Source: Rothia amarae (GTDB lineage: Bacteria > Actinomycetota > Actinomycetes > Actinomycetales > Micrococcaceae). From it: a stretch of DNA of 64,000 bases. The notes beneath the pieces are model-generated. The model did not search any database, was not told the DNA's origin, and was given only the letters and a program-made list of their open reading frames with translations. Both the position numbers and the translations under genes were made by a program. Within the stretch, counting starts at the first letter, position 1, and each line of letters begins with the position of its first letter. The DNA lies in contig NZ_CP061538.1 of NCBI RefSeq assembly GCF_014705945.2, positions 1,674,001 through 1,738,000 of the forward strand. The letters run 5' to 3'. Of the stretch, positions 47,910-57,478 are shown piece by piece.

Positions 47910-49655
47910 TTAGCCAAGACGCGAGTCATAAATTTTTTGTGTTTCAGCGTCCAAAGTGACAACAGCATCCTTAGCCGCAGCATCCCCTACTGGCACTTCC
48001 CATTTAATGGAACCGTGTTCAAACTTCTGAATCTGGTAGGTAACGCCGTTTTCTACAACGGTTTTACCATCCTCAAGAGGAACACCTAGGAAAGCGTGAG
48101 GAGCGGTATCTCCTGAAGGGGTGGGGTTAGACCAGGCGGAGAAATCATTGTAGGTAAAGCGTCCGTCAAAGGGATAGAAGTAACCTAACCAATCAGAACG
48201 GTATGCGGCTGCCCCCGCTTTGGGAGTCCCATCTGCATTTGCTTTGATAATAATGGATGATGCTGGACCGTCTTGATAGAAGAGCGCTCCACCTGCCTCG
48301 TTGGGAAGACCCGGCAACTCGTAATAGTGTGCCTTGCTCCAGTCGACCTTGGCGGGATCGGTGGGAATCCAAACAGGTTCACGGTCGATATGCTCTGTGA
48401 CTCTAGTCCCATCTGCATTCTCAACGGTGTAATACACGGACTGAGTCTTTTCTCCCCCAGCCCAGGCAGATTTACCATCGGCGGTAGTGAAAAGGGAGAC
48501 TGCCCCGTTATAGAGGGGACCTCCACGTCCATCGCCGTATACTTCGGTCCCATCCCAAGTACCAAAATGGCTAGGGTTCTGCAGAAATTCGTCGTAGACG
48601 CGGTTGTCCATCACTCCAAACTCTCCTGATTGGGAGTCATAGATAAAGGCAAAGGCTTCACCTTTTTCTGCGTAGAGGTGATTACCGATTGGTACAAGAT
48701 TTCCTGTGTAACCGTCTGCAGGAATATCAAGGCGTTGTCCAATGATCTTAGAGTAGGCTTTGGCACCCTCTAGGGAAATATGAATCGAGTGTTCTCCGGT
48801 AGCGGGGTTATACGTCACGGTGCCACCCTCAAACTGCTGGGTGTACGCTTTGTCCTGCCAGGCAGGCTGGGCAACAGGCATACCGAGAGCAGCTACTGGA
48901 TCAAACGCAGTATTTTGGTACGCCCGCTCCCAGTTATTCCAATAGATATTGGTCTTGGCGAACAGGGGCACCTCATAAACAGTTGCACCAGCTTTTGGCT
49001 TCAAGTTGGCATCTGCTGCGACGACGTATGAGGTGGTGTCTGTGCGGAAGGTGAGGCGGCCGCCGTTCCACTCATGGCTTGCTTTGGACCAGTCAATATT
49101 TGTGGGGATTTGGTTATTTTCACCGGGAGCAGGAGGAGTAACTACCGAGGTAAAGCACTTCTTGGATGTAGCGCGATCCTTAATCCACTGTTTGCCTTCG
49201 ACCGAGTTCAAATCGATAGAAGAACCAATAGTTGCTTTATCTCCACCCACGACGACGAGGTGGCGGGTTTTACCGTCAAAGGTAGTAACTGAAGGGCCAC
49301 AGAAAGCGTTATTCCAGGCGTCGCCCTCTAGAGCACCAACCGTACCAATTCCGCCAGCCTTCTCAAACGCCTGAGCACGCTCTGCGCCGGTCAGCGCCTT
49401 GACACCGTTGCGGGAATTCCAGGTGATAACAGACTTTTCAAAAACCTGTTCACAACCTTTTCCTTTAACGCATTTCTCTGGTGAAACAGGATTACCGTAC
49501 TTGGCAGGGTCAGTTTTCCAGAGCTTCGTAATACCAGCATTTGGGTTCATATAAATGGTTGAGGATTCGGCAGCTTGAGCTGCTCCGGGAGCCAAGCTGA
49601 TCAAGAAAGTAGCCGAAAGAAGGGTAGCGCCCAGTGTGCGTTGTTTTTTACCCAT
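47910..49655 (-). CDS. Secreted LGFP-repeat-type protein (paralog 2)
   Basis: Exported protein of 581 aa, a tandem paralog of the preceding gene. A signal peptide ends near AQA (about 28). The N-terminal 140 residues share the Cys pair, GDAWNN and TRHLVVVGG elements. Two LGFP-like units follow, ALGMPVAQPA...FEGGTVTYNP near 260-295 and FLGVPLEDG...FEHGSIKWEV near the C-terminus. It is about 110 residues longer than paralog 1 because of an extra internal unit. GAGGAG precedes the ATG. Envelope attachment or glycan binding is inferred, not shown. Confidence 0.75.
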   Translation of the reverse strand: MGKKQRTLGATLLSATFLISLAPGAAQAAESSTIYMNPNAGITKLWKTDPAKYGNPVSPEKCVKGKGCEQVFEKSVITWNSRNGVKALTGAERAQAFEKAGGIGTVGALEGDAWNNAFCGPSVTTFDGKTRHLVVVGGDKATIGSSIDLNSVEGKQWIKDRATSKKCFTSVVTPPAPGENNQIPTNIDWSKASHEWNGGRLTFRTDTTSYVVAADANLKPKAGATVYEVPLFAKTNIYWNNWERAYQNTAFDPVAALGMPVAQPAWQDKAYTQQFEGGTVTYNPATGEHSIHISLEGAKAYSKIIGQRLDIPADGYTGNLVPIGNHLYAEKGEAFAFIYDSQSGEFGVMDNRVYDEFLQNPSHFGTWDGTEVYGDGRGGPLYNGAVSLFTTADGKSAWAGGEKTQSVYYTVENADGTRVTEHIDREPVWIPTDPAKVDWSKAHYYELPGLPNEAGGALFYQDGPASSIIIKANADGTPKAGAAAYRSDWLGYFYPFDGRFTYNDFSAWSNPTPSGDTAPHAFLGVPLEDGKTVVENGVTYQIQKFEHGSIKWEVPVGDAAAKDAVVTLDAETQKIYDSRLG

Positions 49656-50055
49656 GAGTAATCTCCTCTAAAAGTGCATCTATGTATGTAGGGATGTGCG
49701 AAAGACGCGGCTAAAGCAGGTAAAAATGCCTGTCAGCCGACTCTTAAAAGAATTACGGAAAATAAAGCTTTCACTCAGATATTACTCAGAGTTTTGAAAA
49801 TTTGTCCCTACATCTGTGGGCTAAGGCGCAAAAATACCTGTGACTAGGGGAAATTATGCTAACCCCGTTTGACCCACAACTCGCATCCCCCCTCTGACAA
49901 GGGGATTTAAACATTTTTGATGTTTCCTTCAAATCAAAAGATAGATATTTAAACGACAGATTACTGAGTGAGTGTCATTTTTACTGCGCACAGCGAGTTA
50001 AAGACTAAAAAGTTTATTACGAACTCAAGACGCTGATCAGGCGAACTTTTCAGAC
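49656..50055. other. 400-bp AT-rich intergenic region
   Basis: No coding frame with a start, ribosome binding site or family match is visible. It must hold the promoter of the LGFP genes (- strand) and the 3' end of the GNAT gene. A small hairpin, ATCCCC with GGGGAT (about 49884-49906), is followed by TTTAAACATTTTT. No known operator was identified. Confidence 0.5.
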
Positions 50056-51186
50056 TTAGAAGAGGATAGTGGCAAACGTGTTTTCTTCACTCATACCCAA
50101 TGCTGCATAGAGTTTACGCGCCCGGGTATTGAAATCATTCACATACAAGCTGATGTGCGGAAAACGCGGCCTGATGAGCTGGAACGCCTGAGCAAGCAAC
50201 GGCTCAGAGAGCCCAAACCCTCTGTAAGCAGGGTGTAGCCACACCCCTTGAATCTGGCAAACATCGGCATGCGCCAACCCCAAATCCGCCTTAAAAACCA
50301 CCACGCCGTCGTCGTTCGTTGCCACCACAGACCGCCCGGTTCTAATGAATTCGTCGACTCTGCGGGCATAGCCCACAGGATCCCTAGACATAGGATCGTA
50401 GCCGACTTCTTCGGTAAACATAGCAACCGATGCCTTGAGCAAAGATTGGCGGTCTGAGGTCCTCGCCCAACGAGCGCCACCGGCAACGACCTGAGGTGCT
50501 TCTAAATCTGGACGGTATAACGACTGCACAGCCAGGCGTTCAAGCGAAACATCCAGAGGTAGATACAGAAGCGGTTGGTTCTCTCGGATCGACAATGCTT
50601 TGCCCATTTTAGGGGCAAGTAACTCCCAGAGGCCAAGGACGTCCTGTTGCGCTCCAAAAATGGAAGCTACTGTCCGAGACGAGCGAGCAATAACGGTTGC
50701 CACCTGAGCGCGGTAGGCATCAGGAATCACCAGAGGTACGCAGTTTGATCCCAGCCAAAACGCACCTACGAGGACGTGGGAAATCGGCGCTGCACTACGC
50801 AGTGGCTCTTCTCCATCGTCTTCTAGCTCTGAGGATGATGGACGAGCTTGGGAGATGGGGGAAAGAAATATATCGGCAATTTGTTTGATACGGGGGCTCA
50901 AACTAAGACCGCTCTGCCGCCGGTGCTGTTCAGGCTCTAACCCGGCGTTGGCTACGGGCGCCGTCGTCTCGTCGCTGGTCGGTTCAAAAATACCCATGAA
51001 CCCGGCAGACGTTCGCAACGCCGGCATAGCTGACGACGCTGGCAACCCAAACAGATCAAGGTGCTCAGCTGCATAGAGAAAAGCTACCGGATCCGTGTTA
51101 ATCATTGCTTCTAAATCAGCCCGATCCTCCATGGTGAGGGGGCGAATCAGCGCATCACGCGATGAACGCTGAAGAAATGAAAACAC
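50056..51186 (-). CDS. GNAT acetyltransferase with N-terminal DUF4081-like domain
   Basis: Protein of 376 aa. The C-terminal 130 residues are a GNAT domain with a V(W)LHPAYRGFGLSEPLL acetyl-CoA loop and an ending LYVNDFNTRARKLYAALGM. The N-terminal half resembles the DUF4081 domain found with GNAT in Actinobacteria and includes an acidic insert (about 115-130). In mycobacteria a protein of this layout lies next to ispG, as here. The substrate is unknown. The start codon is GTG. Confidence 0.85.
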   Translation of the reverse strand: MFSFLQRSSRDALIRPLTMEDRADLEAMINTDPVAFLYAAEHLDLFGLPASSAMPALRTSAGFMGIFEPTSDETTAPVANAGLEPEQHRRQSGLSLSPRIKQIADIFLSPISQARPSSSELEDDGEEPLRSAAPISHVLVGAFWLGSNCVPLVIPDAYRAQVATVIARSSRTVASIFGAQQDVLGLWELLAPKMGKALSIRENQPLLYLPLDVSLERLAVQSLYRPDLEAPQVVAGGARWARTSDRQSLLKASVAMFTEEVGYDPMSRDPVGYARRVDEFIRTGRSVVATNDDGVVVFKADLGLAHADVCQIQGVWLHPAYRGFGLSEPLLAQAFQLIRPRFPHISLYVNDFNTRARKLYAALGMSEENTFATILF

Positions 51187-51237
51187 GTTTCCGGTGGCTT
51201 TCTCGTAGGAGGTTCATCGAAGAGAACCTACGGCTGG

Positions 51238-52404
51238 CTATTTGACGGTGACCTCGGGCGCGGCATCATCTGGCACGAATTCACCGCGTGCTTCCATCTC
51301 AGAAGCAATACGGTTTGCTTCTTCGATGAGGGTAGGAACGATTTCTGATTCGGGTACAGTCTTGATGACTTCACCCTTCACAAAAATCTGGCCCTTTCCA
51401 TTACCGGAAGCAACACCCAAATCGGCTTCGCGAGCTTCGCCGGGTCCGTTGACGACACAACCCATGACGGCAACGCGCAGGGGAACCTTCATACCTTCGA
51501 GACCGGCTGAGACGCTTTCTGCAAGTTCCCATACATTCACCTGGGCGCGACCGCAGGAGGGGCAAGAAACAATATCGAGTTTACGGGGGCGCAGGTTCAG
51601 TGATTCAAGAATCTGAGAACCGACCTTTACCTCTTCAACAGGAGGAGCTGAGAGAGATACACGAATCGTATCGCCGATACCTTCAGAGAGCAGAGCGCCG
51701 AAAGCAGTTGCGGACTTAATAGTTCCCTGGAATGCAGGACCAGCTTCAGTCACGCCCAGGTGCAAGGGCCAGTCGCCCGCTGCTGCGAGCTGGCGGTAAG
51801 CCTCAACCATCACTACGGGGTCATTATGTTTCACTGAAATCTTGAAGTCGCGGAAGCCGTGCTCTTCAAACAATGAGGCTTCCCAAACTGCCGATTCCAC
51901 CAGGGCTTCAGGGGTTGCCTTGCCGTATTTCTCCAGCAGGCGCGGGTCCAGAGAACCAGCGTTGACGCCGATCCGGATAGAAGTACCGTGCTCCTGCGCT
52001 GCCTGAGCAATCTCTTTAACTTGGTTATCAAATTTGCGGATATTACCAGGGTTCACACGAACCGCGCCGCAACCGGCTTCAATCGCCTGGAAAACGTACT
52101 TGGGCTGAAAATGAATGTCAGCAATCACGGGAATCTGTGACTGCTTGGCGATGATTGGAAGCGCCTCGGCGTCCTTATCGGTGGGGCATGCAACACGAAC
52201 GATATCGCAACCTGCTGCAGTCAGCTCAGCGATTTGCTGTAGGGTCGAGCCGATATCGTGTGTCTTGGTCGTTGTCATCGACTGCACAGAAATAGGAGAA
52301 TCTGAGCCTACGCCCACCGAACCGACGTTGAACTGGCGGGTTTTGCGGCGGGGTGCGAGTGTGGGCGCTGGTGCCGCTGGCATTCCTAGATTGACCGAAG
52401 CCAA
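51238..52404 (-). CDS. ispG: (E)-4-Hydroxy-3-methylbut-2-enyl-diphosphate synthase
   Basis: 4Fe-4S enzyme of the MEP isoprenoid pathway that turns ME-cPP into HMBPP. The 388-aa protein has a TIM-barrel domain and a C-terminal cluster domain with CPSCGRAQ and [11 protein letters not shown] take the TTG at 52404 because GGAGG lies seven nt upstream; the open frame extends 14 codons further without support. Dxr of the same pathway is at 58484-59788. Confidence 0.96.
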   Translation of the reverse strand: MASVNLGMPAAPAPTLAPRRKTRQFNVGSVGVGSDSPISVQSMTTTKTHDIGSTLQQIAELTAAGCDIVRVACPTDKDAEALPIIAKQSQIPVIADIHFQPKYVFQAIEAGCGAVRVNPGNIRKFDNQVKEIAQAAQEHGTSIRIGVNAGSLDPRLLEKYGKATPEALVESAVWEASLFEEHGFRDFKISVKHNDPVVMVEAYRQLAAAGDWPLHLGVTEAGPAFQGTIKSATAFGALLSEGIGDTIRVSLSAPPVEEVKVGSQILESLNLRPRKLDIVSCPSCGRAQVNVWELAESVSAGLEGMKVPLRVAVMGCVVNGPGEAREADLGVASGNGKGQIFVKGEVIKTVPESEIVPTLIEEANRIASEMEARGEFVPDDAAPEVTVK

Positions 52405-52549
52405 GATAAATCCTCCAAAGTTTTTGCCTAGATACGTGAAAACCACGCATCACATCAACATCCTATTCTGCCACTTCATTCCCTCAGGAGCGATATAGGA
52501 GCAAAGTACATTTGCCCACGTTGTTCAGGGCGATCAGAGTGCGTTTGAA

Positions 52550-52555
52550 TATGAT
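52550..52555 (+). promoter_or_regulatory. -10 element TATGAT before the MOSC gene
   Basis: TATGAT ends 6 nt before the ATG at 52562, so the transcript would start at or next to the start codon. A GGAG overlaps this interval, so translation mode is uncertain. Confidence 0.4.
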
Positions 52556-52561
52556 GGAGAC

Positions 52562-53260
52562 ATGGCTTCTTCACTTTTGAAAATTCCCGCTGCCGGAGGC
52601 ACACACGGCGTCGTTGTTTCAACCAACGTTGCCCGACCAATCCCCTGCCCTACCGGGGAAGATAAGATTTCGGGGATCAACAAACTGCCCCAGAAATTCA
52701 TCTCGGTATTTGCTCCGGGGCCGAATTATGGTGACGGCTCAGGAGTAAAAGGTGATGCTATTGGAGACTGCAAACATCATGGAGGCGCCGATAAGGCAGT
52801 CTATGCTTTTGCTTTAGAAGAATTACAGTGGTGGTCTAAAGAAAACAACAGCACCTATAAGTCGGGCGCTTTCGGGGAGAACCTGACGACGGAGGGCGTC
52901 GATTGGAGCACCGCAGTCATTAATCAAAAGGTACGCGTTGGGTCAGCTCTGTTGCAGGTGAGCGTGCCTCGCCAGCCCTGTCGCACTTTTGCATCCTGGC
53001 TAGATCAAAAGGGTTGGGTCAAGACTTTTACCCAGCACGGTGATTCGGGTTGCTATTTTCGTGTGCTTGAACCCGGCGTTATTGCTCCCGGAGATGTCCT
53101 GGAATTTCTACCCGCGTCAGAGCATGGAATCACTATGGGTATGGCGTTTCGGGCGAAAATGGGCGATAAGGAGCTTGCGCGCCAGGTCTATGAAGCACAG
53201 TGCCTGCCATCGCACCACCATGAACAACTGGCTAAACTACTCCGTATTAACCGCCCCTAG
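52562..53260 (+). CDS. MOSC domain protein (YiiM-like)
   Basis: Protein of 232 aa with the MOSC beta-barrel and its conserved cysteine in PRQPCRTFA. The N-terminal GVKGDAIGDCKHHGG and the FGENLTT segment fit YiiM-type proteins, which act as molybdenum-cofactor-dependent reductases of N-hydroxylated compounds. The cofactor and reaction are inferred from the family. It is divergent from ispG and ends 3 bp from the convergent rip/rseP gene. Confidence 0.85.
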   Translation: MASSLLKIPAAGGTHGVVVSTNVARPIPCPTGEDKISGINKLPQKFISVFAPGPNYGDGSGVKGDAIGDCKHHGGADKAVYAFALEELQWWSKENNSTYKSGAFGENLTTEGVDWSTAVINQKVRVGSALLQVSVPRQPCRTFASWLDQKGWVKTFTQHGDSGCYFRVLEPGVIAPGDVLEFLPASEHGITMGMAFRAKMGDKELARQVYEAQCLPSHHHEQLAKLLRINRP

Positions 53261-53263
53261 ACC

Positions 53264-54604
53264 TTAGAAAATACTGACTGGCTTGAAAACATCGGCAAGA
53301 ATCAGGATGCCGGACATCGCCAAGAACGCCCCGGCAACTATCCAGGTCAGTGGTAGGAGCTTGACGGGGTCGAAAGCCCCCGGCGAAGACTTTCCTCTCA
53401 GCTTTGCCCATATTTTACGAATCCCCTCCCAGAGAGCACCCAGCACGTGGCCGCCGTCCAACGGTAGTAAGGGAATCAGGTTGAAGACAAAGAGCATCAG
53501 GTTCATCGAGCCGATAAGCGAAACCAACGAAGCAACCTTGGAGTGCAGATCGATTTTGTCCGTTGCCGCTACTTCACCGGCGATTCGCCCCACGCCCACT
53601 ACAGAAACCGGTGAATCTGCTGCTCGCTCACCGTTGGTCAGTAATGTCTGCGCCACACCCCAAACGCGGACAGGAAGTTTAATGAGGGTAGAACCAATCT
53701 GCTGCAAATTCTGCCCCACGGTAGGTAGTACATCGCTCACAGTGCCGGGAGTCAGTTCACTCGTCGGACCAACTCCGATGAAACCAACCTCCACAGTTTG
53801 ATAGGTGCCATCGGCATTCTTCTCATACTGGCCCGTTAGCTCATTGAGCACAGGGCGCGCGGTGAGCATCGGCTCAATAGTAAGTTCGGTGCGCGTGCCA
53901 TCGCGCTGCACCGTAACAGGCACACTCTGATTAGCGTGGGAGCGAATAAGTTCGTTCAGCTGATCCCAGGAACTGACCTCAGTTCCTGCAAACGACAGAA
54001 TCTTATCCCCTGGTTCGATACCCGCCTCAGCCGCAGGAGATTGAGGCGCATCGTTTCCGCAACCATCCGAGGCAGCGTTATCGACGTTCGTGGCTGAGAC
54101 CTTTTGAACGCACTGAGAAACTGATGAAATCGTGGTGGTAGGTTGCTGCTGACCAAAGCCCAAAATTAATACAGCAAGGCAAAGTACACCGATGAGTAAA
54201 TTCATGGTGGGCCCGCCCAGCATGATAATGATTTTCTTCCAGACAGGTAACTGATAGAAAAGTCGCCCCTTATCGGTGGCAAGAATCCGTTTGGCGTCCG
54301 CGCGTCGGGCTTCATCATATATATCTGCTAGCGGTCCAGGTTTTTTCTGGGGGTCGCGCGTCGCCCCCGGAGGATACATGCCCACCATAGCGATATACCC
54401 GCCCAGCGGTATAGCTTTGAGCCCGTACTCTGTCTCGCCTCTTTTCACCGAAAACAGCGTTTTACCGAACCCAATCATGTACTGAGGTACTCTCACACGG
54501 AAAATTTTCGCAGGAACTAAATGCCCGATTTCATGGAGGGCAATCGAAGCGGCAATAGCAATGACCATCACCACCACACCACTGATAAAGAGTGCAACTC
54601 CCAC
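53264..54604 (-). CDS. Site-2 intramembrane zinc metalloprotease (Rip/RseP)
   Basis: Cleaves membrane-anchored anti-sigma factors and similar substrates inside the membrane. The 446-aa protein has HEIGH at 24-28 in the first membrane segment, a PDZ domain (about 170-270) and the second zinc motif LPLDGGH near the C-terminal membrane segments. I place the start at the GTG with AGGAG six nt upstream; an ATG at 54625 and a longer frame to 54661 are less supported. It sits next to ispG as in mycobacteria (rip1 locus). Confidence 0.93.
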   Translation of the reverse strand: MGVALFISGVVVMVIAIAASIALHEIGHLVPAKIFRVRVPQYMIGFGKTLFSVKRGETEYGLKAIPLGGYIAMVGMYPPGATRDPQKKPGPLADIYDEARRADAKRILATDKGRLFYQLPVWKKIIIMLGGPTMNLLIGVLCLAVLILGFGQQQPTTTISSVSQCVQKVSATNVDNAASDGCGNDAPQSPAAEAGIEPGDKILSFAGTEVSSWDQLNELIRSHANQSVPVTVQRDGTRTELTIEPMLTARPVLNELTGQYEKNADGTYQTVEVGFIGVGPTSELTPGTVSDVLPTVGQNLQQIGSTLIKLPVRVWGVAQTLLTNGERAADSPVSVVGVGRIAGEVAATDKIDLHSKVASLVSLIGSMNLMLFVFNLIPLLPLDGGHVLGALWEGIRKIWAKLRGKSSPGAFDPVKLLPLTWIVAGAFLAMSGILILADVFKPVSIF

Positions 54605-54911
54605 TAAATTCTCCTGAACCGTCATTCGTTGAACAATCGTGCCTCCGTGAAGCATACACACGGAGCTCCCCGTAGCGATTACTCACGGGATGCTAGCTAT
54701 CCAATCACGAAAACCTGTGGATAACCCAAAAGGTCATTTTTACACTAAGAATAAGGTTCAATTTACATAAACTTCACAAATGAAAATATAGAGAATAGTT
54801 TGGAAATTCTATTGAAGAGTTATCCTGCATAACATTTCTCATAAGCCTGATATTCTGCGGTTTTTGACTCTACTTCTACTCAAAATGACTCTTAACATTC
54901 TTGGTGCGGGG

Positions 54912-54940
54912 CTGACCTTCACGCAGCAATTTTATAGAGT
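54912..54940 (+). promoter_or_regulatory. pflB promoter (CTGACC-17-TAGAGT)
   Basis: -35 CTGACC (54912-54917) and -10 TAGAGT (54935-54940) have the ideal 17-nt spacing. The start would be near 54947, leaving a leader of about 54 nt that contains the palindrome at 54955-54973. Confidence 0.5.
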
Positions 54941-54954
54941 AAGAGTATTCGAAC

Positions 54955-54973
54955 ATTCAATATTTTATTGAAT
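54955..54973. promoter_or_regulatory. 19-bp palindrome in the pflB leader
   Basis: ATTCAATA-TTT-TATTGAAT is a perfect 8-bp inverted repeat just downstream of the predicted transcription start. It is a good candidate operator for a redox or oxygen-responsive repressor; it is not a standard FNR or Rex site. Confidence 0.5.
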
Positions 54974-55000
54974 AAAAGCACCTCTATAGGAGCACAACAG

Positions 55001-57121
55001 ATGACCGTAACAGTAGACCGTCCAGATACCATCCAGCCCGATCAGAACGATCCAAAAACTGAAGCTTGGGCTGGGTTTGTTGGTGGTCCCTGGCAGGAGC
55101 ATGTAGATGTCCGCGATTTCATCATGCGCAACTACACTCCCTTTGAAGGTAACGCTGATTTCCTTGCAGGTCCCACCGACAAGACCCTGCGTGTATGGGA
55201 CACTCTAGAGAAGAAGTACCTCTCAGTTGAACGCGAACGCCGCGTCTACGATGTTGATACCGAAACTCCCGCTGAGATTGACGCTTTCGGCGCTGGCTAC
55301 ATTAGCGAAGACGACGACGTCGTCGTTGGCTTGCAAACCGATGTTCCTCTCAAGCGCGCCATGATGCCTAACGGCGGCTGGCGCATGGTTGAAACTGCAA
55401 TCCGTGAAGCCGGTAAAGAACCCAACGAAGATGTCAAAAAGATCTTCACCGAGTACCGCAAGACCCATAATGAGGCAGTGTTCGATATCTACACTCCTCG
55501 CATTCGTGCGGCTCGTTCCTCTCACATCATCACCGGTTTGCCCGATGCATACGGTCGCGGTCGCATTATCGGAGACTACCGCCGTGTAGCCCTCTATGGT
55601 GTCGACTTCCTGATTTCTGAAAAGGAAATTGACAAGGATCGCGTAGCCGATCAGGGTTTCTCCGAGCACTGGGCGCGCTACCGTGAAGAGCACTCAGAGC
55701 AGATTAAGGCTCTGAAACGCTTGAAGAAGATGGCTGCCAAGTACGGCTTTGATATTTCTGGTCCTGCAAAGACCGCCAAAGAAGCTGTGCAGTGGACTTA
55801 CTTCGGTTACCTCGCCTCCGTGAAATCCCAGGACGGCGCAGCTATGTCTATTGGTCGCCTCTCGGGTTTCTTGGACGCCTACTTTGAGCGCGATCTCAAA
55901 GCCGGTCTGATTACCGAATCTGAGGCTCAGGAAATCATTGATGCGCTGGTTATCAAGCTGCGCATCACCCGCTTCCTGCGCACTATTGATTACGATCAAA
56001 TCTTCTCCGGCGATCCCTACTGGGCAACCTGGTCAGACGGTGGGTTCAGCGACGATGGTCGCACTCTGGTCACCAAGACCTCCTTCCGCCTGTTGCAGAC
56101 CTTGCGTAACCTTGGCCCTGCTCCCGAGCCCAACATCACCATTTTCTGGGACGAGCGGTTGCCCGAAGGTTACAAAGAATTCTGCTCATCAATTTCTATT
56201 GAGACCTCATCCATTCAGTACGAATCTGATCCGCAGATTCGTGACCAGTGGGGCGACGATGCCGCTATTGCCTGCTGTGTTTCTCCGATGAAGGTCGGCA
56301 AGCAGATGCAGTTCTTCGGTGCGCGCGTCAACGCTGCGAAGGCTTTGCTGTACGCCATCAACGGTGGCCGCGACGAAGTGAGCGGCAAGCAAATCGTTGA
56401 AGGTCATGATCCTATTTCCGGTGACGGCCCCCTCGATTTCGATGAGGTCTGGCAGAAATATGAAGAGATGCTCGACTGGGTAATCGGTACCTACGTTGAG
56501 GCTTTGAACATCATTCACTACAGCCACGACAAGTACGCCTACGAAGCTATTGAAATGGCTCTGCACGATTCAGATATTATTCGCGCCATGGGCTGCGGCA
56601 TTGCAGGTCTCTCCATCGTTGCGGACTCCCTGGCAGCTATCAAGTACGCCAAGGTCACCCCGATTCGCGATGAGACCGGTCTGATTGTGGATTACAAAAC
56701 TGAAGGTGACTTCCCCGCCTACGGTAACGACGACGATCGCGCAGACGATATTGCTGCGACCATCGTTCACACGGTCATGAGCAAGATCAAAGCGATCCCC
56801 ATGTACCGCGATGCAATCCCGACCCAGTCCGTACTTACCATTACTTCCAACGTGGTTTATGGCAAGGCAACGGGTAACTTCCCCTCCGGTCACCGCGCAG
56901 GCACGCCCTTCTCCCCCGGTGCAAACCCCGAGAACGGCATGGACACCCACGGGATGGTTGCCTCAATGCTTTCCGTCGGCAAACTGGATTACCAGGACGC
57001 CCTCGATGGCATCTCGCTAACCAACACCATCACGCCTACCGCGCTGGGTCGCACCAAAGACGATCAGGTCAAGAACCTCGTCGGTATTCTCGACGCTGGA
57101 TTCTTGCCCGAAGAAGACTAA
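55001..57121 (+). CDS. pflB: Pyruvate formate-lyase, catalytic chain lacking the glycyl-radical domain
   Basis: Converts pyruvate and CoA to acetyl-CoA and formate under anoxia. The 706-aa protein has the PFL barrel with the catalytic cysteine pair Cys425-Cys426 in AIACCVSPM. It ends at [15 protein letters not shown], the point where ordinary PFL (about 760 aa) continues into the domain carrying RVSGYAV. No such motif occurs anywhere in this chain. The missing domain is encoded by the next gene. The ATG at 55001 has AGGAG eight nt upstream; an in-frame TTG at 54968 lies inside the leader palindrome. Confidence 0.93.
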   Translation: MTVTVDRPDTIQPDQNDPKTEAWAGFVGGPWQEHVDVRDFIMRNYTPFEGNADFLAGPTDKTLRVWDTLEKKYLSVERERRVYDVDTETPAEIDAFGAGYISEDDDVVVGLQTDVPLKRAMMPNGGWRMVETAIREAGKEPNEDVKKIFTEYRKTHNEAVFDIYTPRIRAARSSHIITGLPDAYGRGRIIGDYRRVALYGVDFLISEKEIDKDRVADQGFSEHWARYREEHSEQIKALKRLKKMAAKYGFDISGPAKTAKEAVQWTYFGYLASVKSQDGAAMSIGRLSGFLDAYFERDLKAGLITESEAQEIIDALVIKLRITRFLRTIDYDQIFSGDPYWATWSDGGFSDDGRTLVTKTSFRLLQTLRNLGPAPEPNITIFWDERLPEGYKEFCSSISIETSSIQYESDPQIRDQWGDDAAIACCVSPMKVGKQMQFFGARVNAAKALLYAINGGRDEVSGKQIVEGHDPISGDGPLDFDEVWQKYEEMLDWVIGTYVEALNIIHYSHDKYAYEAIEMALHDSDIIRAMGCGIAGLSIVADSLAAIKYAKVTPIRDETGLIVDYKTEGDFPAYGNDDDRADDIAATIVHTVMSKIKAIPMYRDAIPTQSVLTITSNVVYGKATGNFPSGHRAGTPFSPGANPENGMDTHGMVASMLSVGKLDYQDALDGISLTNTITPTALGRTKDDQVKNLVGILDAGFLPEED

Positions 57122-57129
57122 TCAACCCC

Positions 57130-57159
57130 GGTAGGACGCCGAACCGCGCGCGTCCTACC
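57130..57159 (+). terminator. Hairpin between pflB and the glycyl-radical gene
   Basis: GGTAGGACGC (57130-57139) pairs perfectly with GCGTCCTACC (57150-57159) over a 10-nt loop. There is no T run, so it may stabilise the pflB 3' end or tune the chain ratio rather than terminate. Confidence 0.6.
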
Positions 57160-57195
57160 ACCACCCTTTCAACACAATTCATCAAGGAGAACATC

Positions 57196-57450
57196 ATGGC
57201 AGTAAAAACTTTTGAAGAGCGTCTTGCATCAATGAAGGCTAACCGCGAGGCAAAGCCTGCAGGCCAGAAGGGCCTGTACCACGCGAACATCAATGTTTTG
57301 AATCGTGAAACTCTAGAAGATGCAATGGAAAACCCCGAGAACTACCCCAACCTCACCGTTCGCGTTTCAGGCTACGCAGTAAACTTTGTGCGCCTGACCC
57401 GCGAGCAGCAGATGGACGTTCTCTCCCGTACTTTCCACGCAGGCGCATAG
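57196..57450 (+). CDS. grcA: Separate glycyl-radical domain protein (GrcA-like)
   Basis: Protein of 84 aa made of the C-terminal radical domain of PFL. It runs from [14 protein letters not shown] through RVSGYAVNF (radical Gly59) to the conserved end SRTFHAG. A basic 28-residue head ([20 protein letters not shown]) is added in front. It has its own strong AAGGAG seven nt before the ATG and is in a different frame from pflB. In enterobacteria the related GrcA/YfiD rescues oxygen-cleaved PFL, whose own chain has a radical domain; here the main chain has none, so this protein should be an obligatory subunit. It is followed by pflA after 28 bp. Confidence 0.92.
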   Translation: MAVKTFEERLASMKANREAKPAGQKGLYHANINVLNRETLEDAMENPENYPNLTVRVSGYAVNFVRLTREQQMDVLSRTFHAGA

Positions 57451-57478
57451 AACTTTCACATCTTTGGGATAGGACTTT

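Larger units (their letters stand above)
54605..55000. other. Intergenic region upstream of the PFL operon
   Basis: AT-rich region of about 400 bp with no credible gene. It must contain the promoters of rip/rseP (- strand) and pflB (+ strand). A TGTGA half-site (- strand, near 54776) resembles CRP/GlxR or Rex half-sites, but the partner half is poor. The predicted pflB promoter and a palindrome lie at its right end. Confidence 0.5.

Noticed and set aside
57122-57195. Simple frameshift splitting one pfl gene
   Set aside because: The 74-bp gap contains a stop, a hairpin and a strong ribosome binding site, and the small protein has an added basic head, so a single base change could not fuse the two frames.
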